Positions 7,066 to 10,813 of a stretch of DNA of 10,813 bases are shown here, in pieces (the first letter of the stretch is position 1; the number at the start of each line of letters is the position of its first letter). The notes under the pieces are model-generated. The model was not told where the DNA came from. It did not search any database and saw only the letters and a list, made by a program, of their open reading frames with translations. Source of the stretch: an uncultured Campylobacter sp. GTDB lineage: Bacteria; Campylobacterota; Campylobacteria; Campylobacterales; Campylobacteraceae. The stretch spans positions 1-10,813 of the forward strand of contig NZ_CALKTS010000296.1 in NCBI RefSeq assembly GCF_937997595.1, written 5' to 3'. Both the position numbers and the translations under genes were made by a program.

Positions 7066-8118
7066 TTGAACTATATAGGTGCCAAGAATAAACTTCTACC
7101 GTTCATCGAAAAAATAATATTAGAAAATATAGATGACAGCTGTAGAGTATTTTGCGATATATTCTCTGGAACAGGTGTGGTTGGTTTAAATTTTAAGAAA
7201 TTAGGTTTTAAGATAATAGCCAATGATTTACAGTATTATTCATATGTTTTAAATAGGCATTTTATAGGAAATCATAAAAAGCCAGAGTTTAAAGAATTAG
7301 TAAATTTTTTAAAAATAAAAGATAAAAATAATATTCTAAAAGAAGTATTTCGTTTTTTTAATACTTTACAACCGATTCATGGCTTTATTGCAGAAAATTA
7401 TTCACCAGCCGGCAAGGATGGCAGGATGTATTTTACAGAACAAAATGCGAAAAAGTGTGATGCAATAAGAACCAAAATAGAGTTTTTAAAAAAAAACAAA
7501 GTAATCACAATTGATGAATATTTTTTTCTCATCTCATCCTTATTAGAAAGCATAGATAAGTATTCTAATTCGGTTTCAGTATATGGAGCATATTTAAAAA
7601 AATTTAAAAAGACAGCTTTATTAGAATTTTATTTTAGGCCAAGCAAACTATATATTAACCATCAAGAACACGAAATATATAATCAAGATGCAAACGATTT
7701 AATAAAAAGAATTAGTACAGACGTGCTCTATCTAGACCCTCCGTATAATCGCAGACAATACTATACAAATTATCATATACTAGAAACAATTGCCAAATAT
7801 GATAATCCAGTGATTTATGGAAAAACTGGATTGCGACTAGAAAATGACAAAAGATCAAAATATTGTCTTGTAAATACAGCATATAATGAATTTAAAAATT
7901 TGATTGAAAATGCTAATTCAAAATATATATTTATGAGCTACAATAACGAAGGAATAATACCTATACAAGCAATAAGGGGAGTTTTTGAAAAAAAAGGAAG
8001 GCTAAAAGAATTTACTATTTCTTATTCTAGGTATAAATCCGACTCCAAAAGAAAATATTCATCTAATAAAACAGTAGAGTATCTATTTTGCTGTACTTGC
8101 AATACATACTGCATCTAG
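7066..8118 (+). CDS. D12-class DNA adenine-N6 methyltransferase
   Basis: The 350-residue product transfers a methyl group from S-adenosylmethionine to adenine N6 in DNA. Motifs in order are YIGAKNKL (3-10, the N-terminal D12-family motif), the SAM-binding DIFSGTGVVG (31-40), IANDLQ (51-56), and the catalytic DPPY (224-227) in VLYLDPPYNRRQYYTNYH; SYNNEG at 291-296 is also conserved-looking. The order of motif I before the catalytic motif marks an alpha-type enzyme. The gene starts at TTG 7066, with AAAGG at 7054-7058 and 7 nt spacing, so its ribosome binding site overlaps the stop region of the upstream ATPase-nuclease. The 12-bp gap and shared AT-rich composition indicate one operon. Its likely role is to mark host sites and protect them from the upstream nuclease. 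The target sequence cannot be read from the protein. At 350 residues it is somewhat longer than Dam-like enzymes. Confidence 0.93.
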   Translation: MNYIGAKNKLLPFIEKIILENIDDSCRVFCDIFSGTGVVGLNFKKLGFKIIANDLQYYSYVLNRHFIGNHKKPEFKELVNFLKIKDKNNILKEVFRFFNTLQPIHGFIAENYSPAGKDGRMYFTEQNAKKCDAIRTKIEFLKKNKVITIDEYFFLISSLLESIDKYSNSVSVYGAYLKKFKKTALLEFYFRPSKLYINHQEHEIYNQDANDLIKRISTDVLYLDPPYNRRQYYTNYHILETIAKYDNPVIYGKTGLRLENDKRSKYCLVNTAYNEFKNLIENANSKYIFMSYNNEGIIPIQAIRGVFEKKGRLKEFTISYSRYKSDSKRKYSSNKTVEYLFCCTCNTYCI

Positions 8119-8156
8119 TATTATTAAAAATTTTTCACGAAATTAGAGTTTGTGGC

Positions 8157-8218
8157 AAATTTTACCTTGCGAATGAGGCGGACTGTATGTCCCGTAGCAG
8201 TGAAGCAAGGTAAAATTT
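8157..8218. terminator. 14-bp perfect inverted repeat between convergent genes (bidirectional terminator or REP-like element)
   Basis: AAATTTTACCTTGC at 8157-8170 is exactly complementary to GCAAGGTAAAATTT at 8205-8218. The 34-nt interior contains a second small stem, GGAC (8180-8183) with GTCC (8189-8192), around a TGTAT loop. The element lies 38 bp after the methyltransferase stop and 33 bp before the end of the convergent dehydrogenase gene, the expected place for a bidirectional terminator. Each arm ends in only three T residues and the loop is long, so it is not a textbook intrinsic terminator. A dispersed palindromic repeat is the alternative. Confidence 0.6.
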
Positions 8219-8251
8219 AACAAAGTATAGCGGAAAAAGACAAGCCTAAAT

Positions 8252-9463
8252 TTAGACTTCGTATCTTTCTCCTGGCTTCATTTCGATTATCTCCCACGGC
8301 AAGCCTTGCTTATTTAGTTCATCCATGAAAGGCTTGGCGTCGAAATTTTCCATGTTAAAGACGCCTTTTCCGCTCCAAATGCCCTTTGCGACCATCATCG
8401 AGCCGATCATCGCAGGCACGCCCGTCGTGTAGCTCACCGCCTGCGCGCCCGTCTCGGCGTAGCAAGCCTCGTGGTCGCAGACGTTATAGATATAGACTTG
8501 GCGCTCTTTGCCGTCTTTGAGCCCGCGGATCACGCATCCGATGTTGGTTTTGCCCTTCGTGCGAGGACCGAGGCTCGCAGGATCAGGCAGTAGCGTCTTT
8601 AGAAACTGTATCGGAACGATTTTCACGCCGTTATGCTCGACCTCGTCGATGCGAAGCATGCCGACGTTTTCTAGGCACTTCATGTGAGTTAGGTAGCTTT
8701 GTCCAAAGGTCATGAAAAAGCGGATTCGTTTTAGCCCTTTGATGTTTTTTACTAAGCTTTCTAGCTCCTCGTGGTAGAGTAGATAGCTATCCTTGACGCC
8801 CACTTTCGGATAGTCCCATTTGAACGAAATCTGCATCGGCTCGGTCTCTTTCCACTCGCCGCGCTCCCAGTAGCGGCCCTTTGCGCTCACTTCGCGCAGG
8901 TTGATTTCAGGGTTAAAATTCGTCGCAAACGGATAGCCGTGATCGCCCGCGTTGCAGTCTAAGATGTCGATCTCGCCGATCTCGTCAAATAAATTTTGCT
9001 GTGCGTAGGCGCAAAATACGTTAGTCACGCCCGGATCAAAGCCGCTTCCCAGCAGCGCCATCGTGTTTGCGGCTTTAAACTCGCCGTCCTTCGCCCATTG
9101 TAGTTTGTATTCAAATTTGGCGGTGTCGGGGTGCTCGTAGTTTGCGGTGTCGATGTAAGGTATGCCGGCGCGAGAGCACGCTTCCATCAGCGTTAGGTCC
9201 TGGTACGGCAGCGCGACGTTTAGCAGTAGCTCGGCGCCCTTTTTTTTGATTAAATTTACGACCGCATCGGTGTCGTCCGCGTCGATCTGGGCGGTATCGA
9301 TCTGCACGCCAAGGCGGTCTTTGATAAACTTAGCGATCGCGTCGCACTTGCTTTTGGTGCGGCTAGCAAGGGTGATCTTGCTAAAAACGTCCGCGTTCAT
9401 CGCGCATTTTACGGTCGCGACTTGGCTCACGCCGCCCGCGCCTATGATTAAGATATTTGACAT
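8252..9463 (-). CDS. Saccharopine dehydrogenase-family protein, probable carboxynorspermidine/carboxyspermidine dehydrogenase
   Basis: The 403-residue protein opens with the Rossmann dinucleotide-binding motif GAGGVSQ (8-14) and has the length and sequence style of the saccharopine-dehydrogenase-like enzymes that act in alternative polyamine synthesis. In Campylobacter and Vibrio these enzymes condense aspartate beta-semialdehyde with putrescine or diaminopropane using NADPH, giving carboxyspermidine or carboxynorspermidine, which a separate decarboxylase converts to spermidine or norspermidine. True lysine-pathway saccharopine dehydrogenase is less likely in this lineage. The ATG at 9463 is chosen over the upstream in-frame start at 9505 because AAAGGAG (9475-9469) sits 5 nt before it and the Rossmann motif begins seven residues later; the extra residues would overlap the promoter. 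It is cytoplasmic, a single gene, GC-richer than the operon it faces, and convergent with it. Confidence 0.88.
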   Translation of the reverse strand: MSNILIIGAGGVSQVATVKCAMNADVFSKITLASRTKSKCDAIAKFIKDRLGVQIDTAQIDADDTDAVVNLIKKKGAELLLNVALPYQDLTLMEACSRAGIPYIDTANYEHPDTAKFEYKLQWAKDGEFKAANTMALLGSGFDPGVTNVFCAYAQQNLFDEIGEIDILDCNAGDHGYPFATNFNPEINLREVSAKGRYWERGEWKETEPMQISFKWDYPKVGVKDSYLLYHEELESLVKNIKGLKRIRFFMTFGQSYLTHMKCLENVGMLRIDEVEHNGVKIVPIQFLKTLLPDPASLGPRTKGKTNIGCVIRGLKDGKERQVYIYNVCDHEACYAETGAQAVSYTTGVPAMIGSMMVAKGIWSGKGVFNMENFDAKPFMDELNKQGLPWEIIEMKPGERYEV

Positions 9464-9829
9464 TTTGGCTCCTTTAAATTTTAAATTTTGCTGCAATTTT
9501 AGCAAATTTAAGATGAATTTTAAGAGGTGGGGTGCGATTAATCATAGAGTTTGGTTGTGGCGGGCGCGGAGCGCAAGCCCGTTCTAGCAAGAGCGTCAAA
9601 AGCGGCACGGCGTTAAAATTTACGCGGATAGCGGCATGCCAATTAACGGCGGCATGAGATTAAATTTACGGCCTTGCATCGCGCGATAAAATTTTAAGCC
9701 TTAAGCGCTCGTTTAAATTTAACGTTCCGCGGCAAGGCGTGGAGAATTTAAAATTTAAAGCTCGCTTTGCTGCTAAATTTATCGTGCCTCTTGCCTCGGC
9801 GCGCAGCAGACCGCATACCGCGGCTAAAT
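9464..9829. other. Non-coding stretch with AAATTT motifs and a GC-rich hairpin
   Basis: Apart from the dehydrogenase promoter and ribosome binding site at its left end, I see no convincing gene. A GC-rich dyad, CGGGC (9561-9565) with GCCCG (9577-9581), encloses GCGC-GGA-GCGC. The rest is mixed-composition DNA punctuated by AAATTT-containing blocks near 9616, 9661, 9687, 9713, 9751, 9773 and 9824. Confidence 0.6.
9496..9504 (-). promoter_or_regulatory. Extended -10 promoter element for the polyamine dehydrogenase gene
   Basis: The minus strand reads TGCTAAAAT (9504-9496), one mismatch from the TGCTATAAT boxes of pglB and the small exported-protein gene. It is 32 bp upstream of the ATG at 9463, giving a leader of about 25 nt that contains AAAGGAG. 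Confidence 0.6.
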
Positions 9830-10003
9830 TTAACGCTTTAGCGAGCAGCGGTTTAAAAAGTAGCAAGCGGGACAAAATCCAGTGACCCCCACGATAAACG
9901 GCACGAGCCCGACCAGCCCCCACCAGCTGCTAAACACCGCTCCCGCTATCATTATCGCTAGTCCGATCAGTGCTCTTATTATCCTAGTTTTCTTACTTAG
10001 CAT
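9830..10003 (-). CDS. DUF2892/YgaP-type transmembrane-domain small membrane protein
   Basis: A 57-residue product starts at ATG 10003-10001 and ends at TAA 9832-9830. It has a basic N-terminus (MLSKKTRIIR), two membrane segments at about 10-25 (RALIGLAIMIAGAVFS) and 27-43 (WWGLVGLVPFIVGVTGF), and a cysteine-containing end with CPACYFL at 44-50. This order (RxIR, GLA, WWGLxGLxP, TGxCPxY) is the signature of the DUF2892 domain, also found at the C-terminus of YgaP-type rhodanese proteins; stand-alone versions are common in bacteria. Function is unknown. C44, C47 and C53 could be redox-active or metal-binding, which is inference. The ribosome binding site is weak (AGAAGTG about 7 nt upstream); the frame has a TAA six codons upstream of the ATG and no other start codon in between, so this ATG is the only start. 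Confidence 0.82.
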   Translation of the reverse strand: MLSKKTRIIRALIGLAIMIAGAVFSSWWGLVGLVPFIVGVTGFCPACYFLNRCSLKR

Positions 10004-10496
10004 TGCGTTTTCACTTCTTTATTTTTACATTTTGCACGTATTAATGCTTAAAATTTTTAAAGTAAGCAATGGCAGCAAACCGCCACCTAGCGTATCATCT
10101 TTGAGCCCGCCCTCCTATATACGCGCCTTGGTTAAATTCGGCTTCGTTTAATTATCTTTTCTTTTGCATAAAAGTGCGATTCTACAAAATTTATGTGCCT
10201 AAGGAGCAAAATTTATTCGAGCTCAATTTAAAATTTTGGCAAGCGTAAAACAAGGTGAACTCGAATGCAGGCGGGCAGTAGGGTAAAATTTGCGTATCGA
10301 AGGATAAAAAATTTACACACAGCTTTAAATTTGAAATTACGATAAATTGAACCGAGCGGAATTTTATCGTTGCAGAAAATTTGTCTAAATTTAGCTCGCC
10401 GCGTGTTTTAGGGTTTAAATTTAGACGCTGCGGCAAAGAAGCGTAGTGCGATATTTACGATCGAGGCGGCACCGATCTCGCGCCGTAGCGTTAAAA
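10004..10496. other. Non-coding region upstream of the DUF2892 gene
   Basis: No reading frame here has a good start, composition and protein-like sequence on either strand. AAATTT-type blocks recur near 10047, 10186, 10209, 10228, 10283, 10309, 10324, 10377, 10386 and 10414. The promoter of the DUF2892 gene should lie near 10020-10080, but I see no clear TATAAT. An AGGAGGG sequence on the minus strand near 10114-10120 precedes an ATG whose frame closes after three codons. Confidence 0.55.
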
Positions 10497-10813
10497 TCAA
10501 ATTTCGTAGCGATAAATTTTGCCGAAATTTTCATCCAGATTGTAGCTAAACTCACCGCCTGCGTAATAGATTGTCTCGCCGCTCTCCAGCTCGAAGCGCT
10601 GATACACGCGCAGCACGACCTCGTTTTCGCTGATGCCTTGGACGTGGATAAAAATATCGCTCTTTCTGCCCGCGGTCATCGCCATTTGGTAGAGCTGATT
10701 AAATAGCACGTATTCCGGATCCTTCTCGGCGTCCTCTTGGGATAAAAAGCTCTCCAGTACGCCCAGCATCTCCGCGCGAAATTCCGTTCTGGCGCGCGCA
10801 TAAGCGTTTTGGA
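10497..10813 (-). CDS. C-terminal part of an unrecognised protein (partial at right edge)
   Basis: The frame ends at TGA 10499-10497 and stays open to the window edge, giving at least 104 residues of C-terminal sequence. An ATG at 10769 exists but has no spaced ribosome binding site, and the codons before it (QNAYARARTEFRAE) continue in the same helical, charged style, so the real start is probably beyond the window. The visible part has an N-terminal amphipathic helix and then a beta-rich segment (DIFIHVQGISENEVVLRVYQ and a run of aromatic residues around ETIYYAGGEFSY), with no membrane segments or signal peptide. It is probably a soluble cytoplasmic protein. I do not recognise the family. 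Confidence 0.7.
   Translation of the reverse strand, partial: QNAYARARTEFRAEMLGVLESFLSQEDAEKDPEYVLFNQLYQMAMTAGRKSDIFIHVQGISENEVVLRVYQRFELESGETIYYAGGEFSYNLDENFGKIYRYEI

Larger units (their letters stand above)
9476..10420. repeat. Dispersed AAATTT motif cluster
   Basis: By eye I count about twenty AAATTT hexamers, often in longer forms such as TAAATTTA or TTTAAATTTA, across roughly 1 kb on both sides of the small DUF2892 gene. The hexamer is its own reverse complement, so it has no strand. It is far rarer inside the neighbouring dehydrogenase gene, where I see about four in 1.2 kb. The copies are not in a regular tandem array and the sequence between them is not repeated. Confidence 0.7.

Noticed and set aside
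8252..9463. Lysine-pathway saccharopine dehydrogenase (lys1) function
   Set aside because: Campylobacter makes lysine by the diaminopimelate route, and this subfamily in Campylobacter acts in the alternative spermidine pathway, so the polyamine role is preferred.
9464..9505. Longer dehydrogenase start adding MLKLQQNLKFKGAK
   Set aside because: These codons translate the ribosome binding site and AAATTT-rich leader; AAAGGAG is correctly spaced for the ATG at 9463.
9162..9587. 141-codon plus-strand frame opposite the polyamine dehydrogenase
   Set aside because: It lies antisense to a well-supported gene with a Rossmann motif and runs past its start; serine/alanine-rich composition is typical of a shadow frame.
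9666..9923. 85-codon minus-strand frame starting MGAGRARAV
   Set aside because: It overlaps the DUF2892 gene in another frame; its product repeats short LNL/LNF pieces that simply translate AAATTT motifs, and it has no protein-like domain.
9882..10151. 89-codon plus-strand frame with a hydrophobic middle
   Set aside because: It is the antisense of the DUF2892 membrane segments; the hydrophobic run comes from the complementary strand and there is no supported start.
10191..10436. 81-codon minus-strand frame
   Set aside because: Its composition is low-complexity AAATTT-derived residues (LNL, KFR, NFK); there is no ribosome binding site or recognisable protein pattern.
1..10813. CRISPR array, tRNA or rRNA gene, insertion sequence
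   Set aside because: No regularly spaced direct repeats, no tRNA cloverleaf or rRNA sequence recognised, and no transposase or terminal inverted repeats with target duplication were seen by eye.

Overview
The window looks like chromosomal DNA of a Campylobacter species, probably from the less AT-rich non-jejuni group (C. concisus/curvus/rectus/showae-like). The grounds are a full-length bacterial oligosaccharyltransferase PglB, a carboxy(nor)spermidine-dehydrogenase-type 'saccharopine dehydrogenase', AAGGA-type ribosome binding sites, extended TGCTATAAT -10 boxes and a very high density of AAATTT motifs in non-coding DNA. Genus is an inference from gene content; no rRNA or other marker is present.

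Layout. 1-3446, minus strand: the start of a secreted protein cut by the window edge (1-52), a possible 30-residue membrane micropeptide (93-185), pglB (214-2373), a possible 55-residue two-helix membrane protein (2633-2800), and a small exported three-cysteine protein of unknown function (2904-3278). 3447-4603, minus strand: a Bcr/CflA-type MFS drug exporter broken by a one-base frameshift. 4604-5076: an AT-rich intergenic region with divergent promoter signals and a strong AT palindrome. 5077-8118, plus strand: a markedly AT-rich two-gene operon encoding a GHKL-ATPase/PD-(D/E)XK nuclease fusion and a D12-family adenine methyltransferase. This is the most interesting part of the window and reads as an unusual restriction-modification-like defence module. 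8157-8218: a perfect 14-bp inverted repeat between convergent genes. 8252-9463, minus strand: the alternative-pathway polyamine dehydrogenase. 9464-10496: about 1 kb of largely non-coding DNA full of AAATTT motifs, containing one short DUF2892/YgaP-like membrane protein gene (9830-10003). 10497-10813, minus strand: the C-terminal part of an unrecognised protein running off the right edge.

How the genes work together. The plus-strand operon is the only block on that strand, differs visibly in base composition from its flanks and sits between housekeeping or accessory genes on the opposite strand, which fits horizontal acquisition. The ATPase-nuclease would be the effector and the methyltransferase the self-marking enzyme; the 12-bp gap between them implies co-expression. 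PglB acts in periplasmic N-glycosylation, but no other pgl gene is visible here, and it carries Tyr where C. jejuni PglB has the Arg that selects an acidic residue at sequon position -2. The other genes appear to be independent transcription units.
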